From: a bacterium | GTDB lineage: Bacteria > Chloroflexota > Dormibacteria > UBA8260 > Bog-877 | Assembly (NCBI GenBank): GCA_021817185.1 | Contig: JAKAVU010000004.1 | Coordinates: forward strand, 1-30,335 | Direction of reading: 5' to 3' | Length of the DNA: 30,335 bases | Shown here: positions 1 through 8,889 of the stretch, one piece after another | Numbering within the stretch: the first letter of the stretch is position 1 | Layout of the letters: every line of letters begins with the position of its first letter | Position numbers and translations under genes: made by a program | Notes under the pieces: generated by a model | Database searches by the model: none | The model's input: the letters and a program-made list of their open reading frames with translations, nothing else | What the model was told of the DNA's origin: nothing

Positions 1-297
1 TCCCGGTTGCCGCTTCCCAGCCACCGGCCCGGCCGGGTCTTCTGATCGGCTCAGCGGTCCGGTTGGGCACCGACCTCAGGAAAGAACCGTTACCCGTGAG
101 TTCTCCCGAGGCCTAGCTAGTACTGGCGGGCTGTAGCTCAACTTCGCGCCCGGCGAGGGCATCCCCCGCTCGCGACCAAGTCCCGGACTCCGCTGCGGTT
201 GACGGAGCACCCGGTCGCCTCGGAAGGGCGCAGTTCTTGTTTCCGGCAGGGTGCCCTCCAGATTGGTGGCAGGGACCGTTGAGAGGATACCAGGAAC
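1..297. other. Left-edge stretch with no recognised gene
   Basis: I see no convincing coding frame here. Short open frames exist on the minus strand, but they have no recognisable domain and overlap the PIN-like gene that ends at 298. The stretch may be the 3' flank of that gene. Confidence 0.4.
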
Positions 298-798
298 TCA
301 CAGCACGTAGCGGGCGCTAGACGGTGCTCCAGAAGCCAGCCAATCATGGCACCCGTCGTCCAAGATATCAACCCACAGCACCCTCTTCAGAATCGAAGCG
401 TGCGCTGCTAGGGCGCTGAAGCCTTCGCGCGCCCTCCGGTCGCGGGATACAATTCGCCGGTCGGCCTTGACCCCAACCTCGATCAGGTGCAGATCTTTTA
501 GCAGCATGCGCGCGGACGCGCCTCCGCGAGTACTAATCGCCTTCCGCACCCCTCCCAGACTTGACGGCTCTACGTGGCGCACCCGCCTACGGGCAAACAT
601 ACTTGTGAGCCACTTCTGCGCGTACTTGGATTGGTGCCGTCGCCACTCCTCCAAGAGGACAGCTGAGCACGCAAACTGCATGTTACCCCACCGGATGGCT
701 TCAAGTGCGCCTCGACACGCGACCGCGCATGGATCTGCCGAGCTCTCCTCTCCAGCGCTGCCGGCAACGCAAGCGTCAACCACGATCGCCACGACCAC
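298..798 (-). CDS. PIN-like nuclease/toxin protein, partner of an ABC-type ATPase
   Basis: A protein of 166 residues resembling PIN-domain (VapC-like) ribonucleases. It opens with a hydrophobic strand ending in an acidic residue (AIVVDACV, Asp8). A middle segment carries a Glu pair (LLEEWRRH, near 49). A C-terminal segment, DLHLIEVGVKADRRIVSRD, resembles the PIN pattern of an Asp followed by 'V(S/T)xD'. PIN domains usually bind metal through three or four such acids and cut RNA; activity here is inferred. The GTG start at 798 lies six bases after the stop of the upstream ATPase gene, so the two are surely one transcript. Base composition is less GC-rich than the sugar genes, fitting an acquired module. 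The call rests on motif pattern, not on a close family match. Confidence 0.6.
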   Translation of the reverse strand: MVVAIVVDACVAGSAGEESSADPCAVACRGALEAIRWGNMQFACSAVLLEEWRRHQSKYAQKWLTSMFARRRVRHVEPSSLGGVRKAISTRGGASARMLLKDLHLIEVGVKADRRIVSRDRRAREGFSALAAHASILKRVLWVDILDDGCHDWLASGAPSSARYVL

Positions 799-804
799 TG
801 GTGC

Positions 805-2169
805 CTACCACTCCCTCTGAACAGCGTCGAGATAGGAGTTCTCTAGCTTTAGCTCGAGCTCATCAAAATCGATCGGAAGGTCGCCGTAAGTCCCTAGCGC
901 ATCCAACTCGCGCTTGTCAACCCTGGTTACCCCATCGGCATCCCTGGAGAACCAATACAGCGCTACGGGCGGAGTCTGGCCGCGCGCTCTGGCCACAACG
1001 TTCTGGATAGACCGCAGCAGTAAGTGTGAATGAGTTTCGCACACGATCAGCGCGCCTCTTTGGGCGGCCTCCATCAGAATAGGTCCAAGCGCGATCTGGG
1101 CGCGCGGGTGCAGGTGAATTTCCGGTTGTTCCAGATAGACAATCTGTCCCTTTCGCGCCGTTAGCAGAGCCACTAGGATTGGTAACGTCTGGGAAACACC
1201 TAGCCCGACATCTGCAAGGTTGACGAGGTCGCGGGCACCGCCGACCTGCGCTCGGGGAAGGCGCCCGACGCGAAGCGACACACTAGTATCGTCGATTCGC
1301 GTAGCGTCGACTTTCCAGGTCAGCTCCAGCTTCCTGAGGATCGCGTTAAGGGCCTCCAGGCGAGGGTCGCGGCGGGCTATCCATGAGGCGATGATGCTGG
1401 GTGCGTACTGATGGAAGAGGCCCGGAAAGAAGTCCTCACTCGGTGTGGACGGATAGAGGCGTAAGGGCATGTCCCGCAGACCCGGGAGATGCAGCAGTTG
1501 AGTGGTGTAGGTCGCCAACATCCACGATGCGTCGTCCCAGAGTGGAATCGGCCGGGCTTGAGGGTGCTGGGAGCGGGTAAAGGAGACTTGCAGAAAGCAG
1601 CGCGACCGACGTATGGTCAGAGTTGAGTCGTCAGGCCTTTTCCAATTGGGCAGGGCACGAATGCTAGGGTGCTTCTTGAGGAGGGCGTCGAGATCATTGT
1701 GCGACATACGTTGGTAGAGCACGATCTCGTCACCATGACGTAGGGCATTGGGTGGCTGGTAGCGGAGTTCGGCAACTTTCAGGCCGGCTTGTTCGTCGTG
1801 GGCGAAGACGATCTCTGTGCGCTCGCCGTCCGTGTCGCGCAAGGAGACCGAAAAAGACTGCTTGATATCGCTCTGCGCCTTTCCGTGCCACAGCATCTCA
1901 GACACCCGCCCGAAGCGGACATTCGGTCCCTGAAGGAGCAATGCTCCGGGATCGTATCCGACCTCGAGGGTTTGCTTGACAAGCAGAAGGGGCTGCATGA
2001 AGGCAGACTTGCCTGAGCTGTTAGCGCCGCACAACAAGGTAAGAGGCCGAATTTCTAAAGACGTGCGATCTCGAACCGACTTGAACCCGCTGACTTCAAT
2101 TTGGAGGTCCAGCGGCTGTTGCCGTCGGCGGGTCTGGCGTGGACGAGGGTCGCGCTGACCGATGGGCAT
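805..2169 (-). CDS. AAA15/OLD-like ABC ATPase of a putative defence or toxin pair
   Basis: An SMC/ABC-type ATPase of the AAA15/AAA21 group (predicted ATPases of the OLD/RecF type). Numbering from the longest frame (GTG at 2232): an N-terminal strand typical of the family (VSGFKSVRDRTSLEIRPL), Walker A GANSSGKS at 69-76, an ABC-signature-like DVGLGVSQ at 341-348, Walker B YLEQPEIHLHP at 367-377 and an H-loop-like CETHSH at 398-403. No long coiled coil or TOPRIM nuclease domain is visible, so any nuclease work would fall to the adjacent PIN-like protein. I chose the ATG at 2169 because it is the closest start to the conserved core; GTG 2232 and ATG 2226 are alternatives and none has a clear ribosome site. 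ATPases of this type paired with small nucleases occur in several phage-defence systems; assignment to a named one is not possible from sequence alone. Confidence 0.8.
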   Translation of the reverse strand: MPIGQRDPRPRQTRRRQQPLDLQIEVSGFKSVRDRTSLEIRPLTLLCGANSSGKSAFMQPLLLVKQTLEVGYDPGALLLQGPNVRFGRVSEMLWHGKAQSDIKQSFSVSLRDTDGERTEIVFAHDEQAGLKVAELRYQPPNALRHGDEIVLYQRMSHNDLDALLKKHPSIRALPNWKRPDDSTLTIRRSRCFLQVSFTRSQHPQARPIPLWDDASWMLATYTTQLLHLPGLRDMPLRLYPSTPSEDFFPGLFHQYAPSIIASWIARRDPRLEALNAILRKLELTWKVDATRIDDTSVSLRVGRLPRAQVGGARDLVNLADVGLGVSQTLPILVALLTARKGQIVYLEQPEIHLHPRAQIALGPILMEAAQRGALIVCETHSHLLLRSIQNVVARARGQTPPVALYWFSRDADGVTRVDKRELDALGTYGDLPIDFDELELKLENSYLDAVQREW

Positions 2170-2232
2170 GGGGACCGATGGTACTAGGATGAGGTTGGGA
2201 AGTCTAGCGTGCGGGTGGCCAGCCATCCTCAC

Positions 2233-2582
2233 GATGTGGGGACGATCCTGGACCGGGAGGGGTGGCGGTGTGAGCAGGGGACCACTGGTGCCAGCCGCTG
2301 ATGCGCAGGTTGGGGGTCGCGGCCACCATGAGGGCCAGCTTCCAGCTGCACAACCGGACAGAGGATGTGGATTCCCTGGTCTTGGGCCTCAACCAGCTCA
2401 GACGGATCTTCGCCTGACGCTCAGACCTGGCATGCCGGTTCTCGCGGCTGGAGGGGTGCGGGTGTGGTGTTCACGGCGAGTTGGCCTGGCGAGCTGGCTC
2501 GGGCGATGGACTGGGGGGCCCGCTCAACACAATGGCGTTCGCCACGGGGTCTGGGACACCCTACTGGTTGCGGACGGGTGGT
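2233..2582. other. Intergenic stretch between the glycan block and the ATPase/PIN module
   Basis: About 350 bases lie between the end of the GT-C gene and the ATPase start. Short frames are open on both strands but none shows a domain, a good start or a link to a neighbour. The promoter of the ATPase/PIN pair should lie here, but I cannot point to convincing -35/-10 boxes. Confidence 0.4.
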
Positions 2583-5500
2583 CTACAGTCGTGTCCTATT
2601 CAGGCGGCGCGGGAGGAATGCCGCCAGGCCGCCCAGCAGCACGATGGTCAGCGCGCCGAGCAGGGCGGCGTAGCCGAAGTCCACGAGTTGCTGGGGCTGG
2701 TACACGACTTGGATCATGGTCGTGTGAGGGGCCCCCGGTACCAGAAAGCCGTTGGCCCAGCCGTTCACCTTGACATGTCGGAGCACTTGACCCGCTGCCG
2801 TGCGAGCGATCCAGCCCGGATCGTAATGCTGCCAGAAGACCAACAACCGGGTTCCAGGCGCCCGCGGCAGATTCGCCGTGATCTTGTCTCCCCCGATTCC
2901 CATCAAGACCAGTGACGCTGAGGTTGGGTCGCACCAGGCGGGAGCCGGCCCACTGGCTGCGGTGGTGCAACCGGGCGTGCGCGGGAGTGCTGTGGAGAGC
3001 GACAGCGACCCAATATCTACGGCGGAAACCACCCCTGCCTGAGCGGGCGGGGAACTGAGCCCCAAGAGGCAGTTGGTGAGGGGCAGGTGCTGGGCCGAGG
3101 TGGCGAGTGTAGGTGCCACGACGAACGTCTTTGTGGAGTTCGCCCACTTTCCCATGGTCGCGGGCAGGGTCACCACCGCGACCGGCGAGGCCTGCGTGGC
3201 ACTGAAGATTGCTGCCGTGAGAGGGGCCGAGCCGCTGGTGCGGTACCGCACCCGGAACTCCTGGAACCCTGGTGAGGGGCAACTGGGGAGGGAACGAGAC
3301 AGTGCGACCGCCCCATATCGCACGGTCAGCCGGACGAAGCTGCCGCGCCCCCCTACCGAGGCGGAGATCCCAGCCTGAGCAAGAGTTTGGTGGAGATAGT
3401 CGTTCGCGTCCCCCACTGGTTGCCATCCAGGAAGCCCAGCGCGGTAGGAGGTGACTTCGAACTCCACCCCCGGTGTCTGACCTGCGGGGCCGGCTCGACC
3501 AGCCGGCTGCGATCCCGGGGCCGGGGACCCGGCCGACCGTCCGAACACCGCCAGTGGGTACGGAGCCGCACCGCGGCGGAAGACCGTGAGACCCGGGAGA
3601 ACCGTCCGGTGAGAGCCGGGGACAGCCGCCAGCGATGCCAGGGCCGCGGCCTGAGTGGACACCGGGGATAGCAAGAGTTCGCGGTAGATGGCCGGGTCGT
3701 CGCGCACCACGACCATGCGGATGTCGTATTGCTGCAGAATTGCGTCGACGACGCTGGGGACGCCCAACCAGGACAGCCCCTGCGGCGCTTGCGGGAAGGA
3801 GGCGCCGGTCATCGCGGTGAGGTCGAACGCCGACACCGAGGGATGCGCCGGACTCACAGGGGCGAAGCGCGAGGTGTTGGGCACCCACAACACTGCTCCG
3901 TCCGGGCCGCTGAGGATCTCCCGGGCTAGCGTGGCGTACCGTGCCGGTACTGAACGGGGCGCCAAGTTGTGACGCAGCGCCCCAGAGAGGGCCGGCCAGC
4001 CGCTCACCACGACCAGCGTCACCCCCCATATCCCAATCGCGAGAAGGGGAAGGGTTGAGTGGCCAAGACGGTCGCCTGCCAGGCGCCGCCGTGTCCGCGA
4101 CGGGGCCCGCTCGGCGCGTCGGAGATGGTCTCCTTGTACGGCGGCTGGCCTCGGGCCGGACATGCGTTGCGGCGAGAACCCTGCCGCAACGGCCACTACC
4201 ACCCCCAGAGCGGCTGGCCCGAAGTACGGCGAGGGGTCGCGAAACACGTCCATTCCTGGGATGTGGCTGAAAAGCCAGCCGTTGATCGCTCCGAAGGGCA
4301 TGTTCGCCCCCGACACCAGGGCGGCAAACACGAGATAGAGGGCGGCCCCCAGCTGGGTGCTCCGATTGCGCGGAGCCCGGGTCAGGGCCACCGCCACCAT
4401 GACTGGGACCCCGAGCCAGAGCACCGGCACGCTGTGCAGCACAATGAACTTCATCGTGGGCCAAAAGGGGTGGAACACCGTGAGCCCGTCGGCCAGACTC
4501 ATGAGGCTGAACGTTTGCAGCGCCGACGCTGTGGTGTACCCCGCTGCCAGGTGGGGCTGTACCGCGAGGATGGCAGGCACCAGCCACGGGCCCTGAGCCA
4601 GGCCGAGAACGGGGACGGCAGCGCCAATAGCTCTCCATCGGACTTGCCGCAGAAGCGGCCGCCTCGCACCGGCAGCCAGGACCAAGAGGGCCGTCGCCAT
4701 CCCGGCAACAGAGAGCCAGGCGGTCCGGGGATCGAACCAAGCCTGCACCCCCACCACTGCCCCCAGGGTGATCCCGGACCGCAGGGTTCCCTTCGCCCAC
4801 AGAGCGATTCCGGCCAGCGCCACCCAGGGAAAGAGAGCGTAGCCGACCCCCACCGTGAGCTGGCCGCCCGAAACGAGTACCAGCGCGTAAGGATTGGCAG
4901 CGTAGAAGGCTCCCGCCCATGCCGCCAGCGCCGCCGGAGCTCCCACGCGGCGGGCCAGCAGCACCGCTCCGGCATATGAGAGCACCACCGCCGGGAGATA
5001 GAAGCAGAGGCGCTCCACGATGGGGTACGGGACACCCAGCCTGGCCATCGCGCCCATCGCGGACTCGACGGGTGCCAGGGGTCCGCCCAGGATGTTGGCC
5101 GTGCCGAGGTCCACGAACGACCAAAGTGACGGCACGGGGAAGAAGGCCTTCACCGCAGAGGCGTTGATGAAGTAGCCCCAGTCCCCCCAGGTGATAGCCC
5201 CGGGGAGCAGGAGCCCGTGGTACACGCCCAGCACGAAGATCGCCCCCCCGGCGGTCCAGCCAACCGTCTTCCTGCGCGAGGTGGGCCAATTTGCGTCCGT
5301 TGTTGTCTCGGACTGGACGGAACCCCCCACGGCGCCTGGCCTCAGTGTGCCGCCAACCGGCCCACGGACTCCGGTACTGCCGTCCCATCTCCGCTCCGCC
5401 CGAATGGCGAGAATCAACGCCGCGGCCAGCGTGCCCCACACCAAGAGGGCTAGCGTCCAGCCGGCGGTTGCCCCGTCGGCGGTGTCCGCCGACACCGCCA

Positions 5501-5681
5501 CCACTCGAACTGCGCCGGCTAGCCAGTTGCGCGCCAGCCACAGCCCCAGCAGAGCGGTCGCCAACAGCGTCAGGCCGGTCGCCACCCTGACATCGACGGC
5601 GGGTCGGCCGGCTTCTCGCACAGACAGTTCGGCGGTGGCGGGCGGGTCCGCAGTGGAACGCCGCAGTCCGGGTGGCTTCAC
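2583..5681 (-). CDS. Large GT-C-like membrane glycosyltransferase with extracellular C-terminal part
   Basis: About 1032 residues. The N-terminal two-thirds has many membrane segments, beginning with VATGLTLLATALLGLWLA. The first outside loop contains TWGDWGYFIN, where GT-C enzymes carry the acidic residue that binds the lipid-phosphate sugar donor. FRDPSPYF before a later membrane helix resembles the FR(D/E)Px motif of actinobacterial arabinofuranosyltransferase-like and YfhO-like membrane proteins. A soluble, Ser/Thr/Pro-rich C-terminal part follows, with KVNGWANGFLVPG and one last helix (FGYAALLGALTIVLLGG). Expected role: moving a sugar from a polyprenyl-phosphate donor to a surface glycan on the outer face of the membrane. 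The start is taken as GTG 5681: it overlaps the upstream stop as GTGA and has GAGG (5692-5689) seven bases upstream. An ATG-less upstream extension to 5729 is open but less likely. Donor and acceptor cannot be read from sequence. Confidence 0.8.
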   Translation of the reverse strand: MKPPGLRRSTADPPATAELSVREAGRPAVDVRVATGLTLLATALLGLWLARNWLAGAVRVVAVSADTADGATAGWTLALLVWGTLAAALILAIRAERRWDGSTGVRGPVGGTLRPGAVGGSVQSETTTDANWPTSRRKTVGWTAGGAIFVLGVYHGLLLPGAITWGDWGYFINASAVKAFFPVPSLWSFVDLGTANILGGPLAPVESAMGAMARLGVPYPIVERLCFYLPAVVLSYAGAVLLARRVGAPAALAAWAGAFYAANPYALVLVSGGQLTVGVGYALFPWVALAGIALWAKGTLRSGITLGAVVGVQAWFDPRTAWLSVAGMATALLVLAAGARRPLLRQVRWRAIGAAVPVLGLAQGPWLVPAILAVQPHLAAGYTTASALQTFSLMSLADGLTVFHPFWPTMKFIVLHSVPVLWLGVPVMVAVALTRAPRNRSTQLGAALYLVFAALVSGANMPFGAINGWLFSHIPGMDVFRDPSPYFGPAALGVVVAVAAGFSPQRMSGPRPAAVQGDHLRRAERAPSRTRRRLAGDRLGHSTLPLLAIGIWGVTLVVVSGWPALSGALRHNLAPRSVPARYATLAREILSGPDGAVLWVPNTSRFAPVSPAHPSVSAFDLTAMTGASFPQAPQGLSWLGVPSVVDAILQQYDIRMVVVRDDPAIYRELLLSPVSTQAAALASLAAVPGSHRTVLPGLTVFRRGAAPYPLAVFGRSAGSPAPGSQPAGRAGPAGQTPGVEFEVTSYRAGLPGWQPVGDANDYLHQTLAQAGISASVGGRGSFVRLTVRYGAVALSRSLPSCPSPGFQEFRVRYRTSGSAPLTAAIFSATQASPVAVVTLPATMGKWANSTKTFVVAPTLATSAQHLPLTNCLLGLSSPPAQAGVVSAVDIGSLSLSTALPRTPGCTTAASGPAPAWCDPTSASLVLMGIGGDKITANLPRAPGTRLLVFWQHYDPGWIARTAAGQVLRHVKVNGWANGFLVPGAPHTTMIQVVYQPQQLVDFGYAALLGALTIVLLGGLAAFLPRRLNRTRL

Positions 5682-6253
5682 AGGGTCGCCTCGAGAGTTG
5701 CCACGACGGCCTGCAGTGGCTGCCCGCACCCCGCGGGCACCTGATGCTCCGAAGGCTCCAGCCCGGCCGGCTGCGATCGTGCGATACGTGTGGCTTCCGC
5801 CACCTCAGGGACTCCGCAGCCTGCGGCGCCGGCCACGCCGTCGTTTACGCTGGTGGGTAGGGTGCTCACCACGCGAATGCCGGCGGCGAGGTGGCCCTCG
5901 ATCGTGAGGGGGTCGTCGCGCGGATGCGAGGGGAAAAGTGGATCGTAGTGGGCTGACCCCAGCCGGCAGTCGTGGAGCAGGCACACCAAGCTGCTCAAGT
6001 CGCCAGGACGCTGTGGGAGTAGGTGGGGGAGGTGCCCGCTACCACCTCTTCTCAAGGGGCGGCGCGGCCCGCACCGGCAATGTCCACGTGAACTCCATCG
6101 TGTCTGAGGTAGCGTGCCACTCCCAGTGGGCTGGCCGCCCACTGGCGATCCGAGGGGCTTGCAAAGCAGGCGACAGACAGGGGCCACTAGGACTAAGTTA
6201 GACCGGGCTTGAAGGGGCCATGCTGGTTGGCTAGAACTGGGCCCTCGGGTCAT
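5678..6253 (-). pseudogene. Decayed GT4-type glycosyltransferase remnant
   Basis: A 191-codon frame whose second half reads like the C-terminal third of a GT4 enzyme: GDLSSL, LLHDCRLG, HPRDDPLTIEGHLAAGIRV and STLPTSVNDG, followed by a degraded tail. The expected E-x7-E is spoiled. Just upstream the GT4-like text continues in a different frame (MEFTWTLPVRAAPPLEKRW, about 6100-6045), which implies a frameshift. The first half of the 191-codon frame is not glycosyltransferase-like. Its ATG (6253) overlaps the stop of the upstream frame as ATGA, and its TGA (5680-5678) overlaps the GTG of the next gene as GTGA. The gene's position in the operon therefore survives while its protein has decayed. 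It may still matter for translational coupling to the large GT-C gene. The match is by eye. Confidence 0.55.
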
Positions 6254-6729
6254 GGTCGGCCGTCCGGATCACGGGGATCGGCCGCGGCTGCGCTGATGGC
6301 GGCCGCCACATCCGTCACCCGGAGCGTGCCCTGCCTGGCTGCGAGGTAGGCGGCCGCAGTCGACCCTCGCTCCAGCCGCTGCGCCGACCAGGCCAAGAAC
6401 CATGCGGCGGCGGCTCTGCCCTGCACCTGCGCGACGCCCAAGGCGGCAACGCCTTCCAAGAAGGTCACTGGGACGCAGCCCACGACCACCGGTTCCATTC
6501 GTCGTCGCCGGGCCAAGCGACAGCCGACCCGGGCTGGGTCGGGGCTGCTGCGTGCCCGCGGCCGCCATGGCGTCGGGCGCGGAGGGGTGACCGTATGAAT
6601 CGGCGACGAGGCTCCTGGCAGCATCCGCTCAAACCCCAACCGGGACGACTCCGGGAGTGGCTTCGCGCGCGGGCCGACCCCGTGCCCTTCTCGCGGCACT
6701 CGTACCCACCGGTCAGCTGTCCCCGCCAT
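6250..6729 (-). CDS. Unidentified 159-residue frame in the glycan operon
   Basis: I do not recognise this protein. It starts at ATG 6729, 45 bases after the stop of the FkbM-like gene, and its stop overlaps the next start as ATGA, so it behaves like an operon member. The N-terminal half is Pro/Arg-rich and without apparent structure. The C-terminal half is Ala-rich and could be helical (VAALGVAQVQGRAAAAW, then TDVAAAISAAAADP). There is no signal peptide or clear membrane segment. Given the decayed genes on either side, it could itself be the remnant of a longer transferase or methyltransferase gene. Confidence 0.35.
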   Translation of the reverse strand: MAGTADRWVRVPREGHGVGPRAKPLPESSRLGFERMLPGASSPIHTVTPPRPTPWRPRARSSPDPARVGCRLARRRRMEPVVVGCVPVTFLEGVAALGVAQVQGRAAAAWFLAWSAQRLERGSTAAAYLAARQGTLRVTDVAAAISAAAADPRDPDGRP

Positions 6730-6773
6730 CGTGGAGTACCGTGTGGGTCACCCTAACCACCCAGGGAGCTCGC

Positions 6774-7628
6774 TCACACCGCCCCCTCGCGCAGCTCCCG
6801 CCGGGCCAGCCCCTGGCCCGGGACGGCTCTGGGCTCAGGGCGGGAACACGAGAAGCCCGTGAGTTGGAGCTGGCGGGCCAGCTCCTCGAAGCTGTGCCCA
6901 GCCACCGGGTGGTACTCCATCACCCACTGGCGAGCGACTCGGAGCATTGCAGGCGGCGTGGGGCAGATCATGTCGTCTGTCGCGCCCTCCGCACCGATCT
7001 TGATCAGGTACACGCCGTCCGGGCAACTGCGGAGTACGGCGACCAAGCTGCAGTCCGGCACCTCTGTCTCCCTGACGACTGGCTCCCCTCTGGTGCCGGA
7101 CTGGATCGAGCTGGTGCGGAGGTCGCCGGCTCCAGATCCCGTCACCGCGACCGGGCGCTGGGTGGTCCTGGAGCCCAAAGGCTTGCCACGCCCGACATTG
7201 GGGGCCAGCATGCCACCCGCGGTGAGGCTGGGCTCGAAAGAGAAGAGTTGCGCCTTGGGCCTGGCAGTGCGCACGGCTAGGGCGAGGGCGCCGAGGTTGG
7301 CGCCGATGTCCGCGACGGTCGCCGCCACGGGAAGCCTCAAGGTTGCCAGGCGGTAGCGGTCCCTGCCGGAAACCTCGACGCAAGTTCGCCAGCTGCGATC
7401 TCCCGCCAGCGTCTCCAGGATGGGCCCCTGCCGGGACCGCAGGCGCAGAGCGGGCGGCTGGTTGCGCACTCTTCGCACTAGGAGCAGCCAGTACACTGGA
7501 AGCCAGTTTTTAAAGCTGCGGTGGACCATGACCGCCTCGGCCAGGACCGCCAGCGCCACATGGCGATGTTGCACCACTCGGGTCTCCACGCGGGGAGCAG
7601 GGGCGCCGGGGTTGGAGCCTTGGTCCAC
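6774..7628 (-). CDS. FkbM-like SAM-dependent methyltransferase, possibly impaired
   Basis: About 284 residues resembling FkbM-family methyltransferases, which O-methylate sugars or other small groups. Visible elements: the SAM-binding motif VADIGANLGALALAV (about 105-119), an acidic residue ending the next strand (FSFEPS), and a late segment with IKIGAEGATDD and VMEYHPVAG. In intact family members, including the C-terminal domain of the fusion at 10160-11884, the late segment reads KxDCEGxE; here Asp-Cys is replaced by Gly-Ala. The stretch after FEPS is also poorly conserved. It may be a drifting copy with weak or no activity. I chose GTG 7628 because GAGAAGG sits five bases upstream; GTG 7634 is also in frame. 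The start follows the stop of the upstream GT4 by about ten bases. Confidence 0.65.
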   Translation of the reverse strand: MDQGSNPGAPAPRVETRVVQHRHVALAVLAEAVMVHRSFKNWLPVYWLLLVRRVRNQPPALRLRSRQGPILETLAGDRSWRTCVEVSGRDRYRLATLRLPVAATVADIGANLGALALAVRTARPKAQLFSFEPSLTAGGMLAPNVGRGKPLGSRTTQRPVAVTGSGAGDLRTSSIQSGTRGEPVVRETEVPDCSLVAVLRSCPDGVYLIKIGAEGATDDMICPTPPAMLRVARQWVMEYHPVAGHSFEELARQLQLTGFSCSRPEPRAVPGQGLARRELREGAV

Positions 7629-7638
7629 GGGCACCTTC

Positions 7639-8889
7639 TCAACCCGGCGGTGATGGGAGGGACCGGCAGCTCACGGCCTCTCGGTAGAGTCTCGCCCAAC
7701 GGCCGGCGATCACCGATACACCGATGGTCGCGGCGGCCCACCGGGCACCCGACTCGCCTTCCCGCTGTAGTTCAGCCAGATCGCTCCGGCACAACTGGCG
7801 AAGCTCGTCCGACAGGTGCTCCTGGTCCGAGGCCGGGAGGACCCGAAGCGGCGCTCCCATGCCAGCCATGGCGCGAGCCCCCACATTGTCCGAGGTCACC
7901 ACCACGAGCCCTGCCCCCAAAGCGTCCGCCACCGAGTGCCCCCAGCTCTCGGCGCGAGACATTGAGACATAGACGTGGGCCGCGGCGTAGAGCTCGGCGA
8001 GGCTGCGCCGTCCCATCCACCCGTGAAGGCGGACCGACTTCCCGCCGGGGAGAGAACGCACCGCCTCTCGGATGCGGGCCATGGCCGGCCCGTCACCCGC
8101 AACGTCCAAGACCACTGGCTCGCCGGCGGCCGCCAGTCCGGCCACCGCTCTCACGATATTCAGTGTGCCCTTGCGTTCGATGAGGTACCCAGCCGTCAGA
8201 ATGCGCAGGGCTGTGCCCGGCCTGGGCCAGGGCGGCGCCCCGTCAGGAGGAAGCCGGACCGCTGGAGGGATGACCTCCACTCGATCCGGCCCCACGCCAG
8301 CTGCGATCGCCAGCTCGCGCGCCGCCGGGCTGATTGCGACGACCCGGCTGGCACACCGCAGGGTCCGGGCGGACAACCGGCCGAACACTGCGGAGAAGAG
8401 CGGCAAGGCGACGCGGGCCGTCGCCGCAAACCTGGCTCGCGCATCGTGCCCACCCAACGCGGCGAGCTGCCCGCTTCGCTCCTCGGGCCCGGTCCACTCT
8501 AGGGGGGTCTGGACTGGCCCAACGACGAGCGGGAGGCCTTGACGCGCGGCCCTGGCGCCGAGGACACTGAAGGACCATCCGGCGGCGAACGGGAGGCCGT
8601 GGTGCACGACGTCGAACTGCCCGGACGAGACGCCGGCTCTGGCTGCCCTGTCGATCCGGAAGGGGAGCACGAGCCCGCCCAGCTCGTCCCCCCGCCAGCC
8701 CCCAATGGCTACCACTTTAACCCTCTCTGGCACTTGGCCGTCCGAACCACCGGCGAAGCAGGTGAACTCGAATTCTGGCTCACTGGCCACTATCCCGGTC
8801 ACGAGGTCGTACAGCCAACCCGTCTCCGACCCCGACTCGGCCGAGAACCGTGACCCGGCCGGGGCCAACAGGACACGCACGGCCGTCAC
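7639..8889 (-). CDS. GT4 family glycosyltransferase
   Basis: About 416 residues with the two-domain GT-B plan. The N-terminal domain has VRVLLAPAGSRFSAESGSE and FDVVHHGLPFAAGWS, giving the acceptor-side Rossmann fold. The C-terminal donor domain begins near ILTAGYLIERKGTLNIVRAV and holds LDVAGDGP, VRLHGWMGRRSLAELYAAA and SRAESWGHSVADALGAG, the last being a variant of the GT4 E-x7-E motif with Asp in second place. It should add a nucleotide-activated sugar to a lipid-linked glycan in the cytoplasm. The GTG at 8889 overlaps the upstream stop as GTGA and is preceded by GGGGGAG, so I prefer it over the ATG at 8913. Sugar specificity is unknown. Confidence 0.85.
   Translation of the reverse strand: MTAVRVLLAPAGSRFSAESGSETGWLYDLVTGIVASEPEFEFTCFAGGSDGQVPERVKVVAIGGWRGDELGGLVLPFRIDRAARAGVSSGQFDVVHHGLPFAAGWSFSVLGARAARQGLPLVVGPVQTPLEWTGPEERSGQLAALGGHDARARFAATARVALPLFSAVFGRLSARTLRCASRVVAISPAARELAIAAGVGPDRVEVIPPAVRLPPDGAPPWPRPGTALRILTAGYLIERKGTLNIVRAVAGLAAAGEPVVLDVAGDGPAMARIREAVRSLPGGKSVRLHGWMGRRSLAELYAAAHVYVSMSRAESWGHSVADALGAGLVVVTSDNVGARAMAGMGAPLRVLPASDQEHLSDELRQLCRSDLAELQREGESGARWAAATIGVSVIAGRWARLYREAVSCRSLPSPPG

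Noticed and set aside
128..200. Possible tRNA beginning with GGGCTGTAGCTCA
   Set aside because: The first bases resemble a tRNA acceptor and D arm, but no anticodon arm, T arm or matching 3' end follows.
2233..2582. Possible transposase remnant beside the ATPase/PIN module
   Set aside because: No frame shows a transposase motif and I found no terminal inverted repeats or target duplication.
4059..4979. Plus-strand open frame of about 306 codons
   Set aside because: Antisense to the GT-C gene with no recognisable domain.
2596..5541. Second minus-strand frame of about 981 codons within the GT-C gene
   Set aside because: It is an out-of-frame shadow without membrane pattern; the main frame has helices and motifs.
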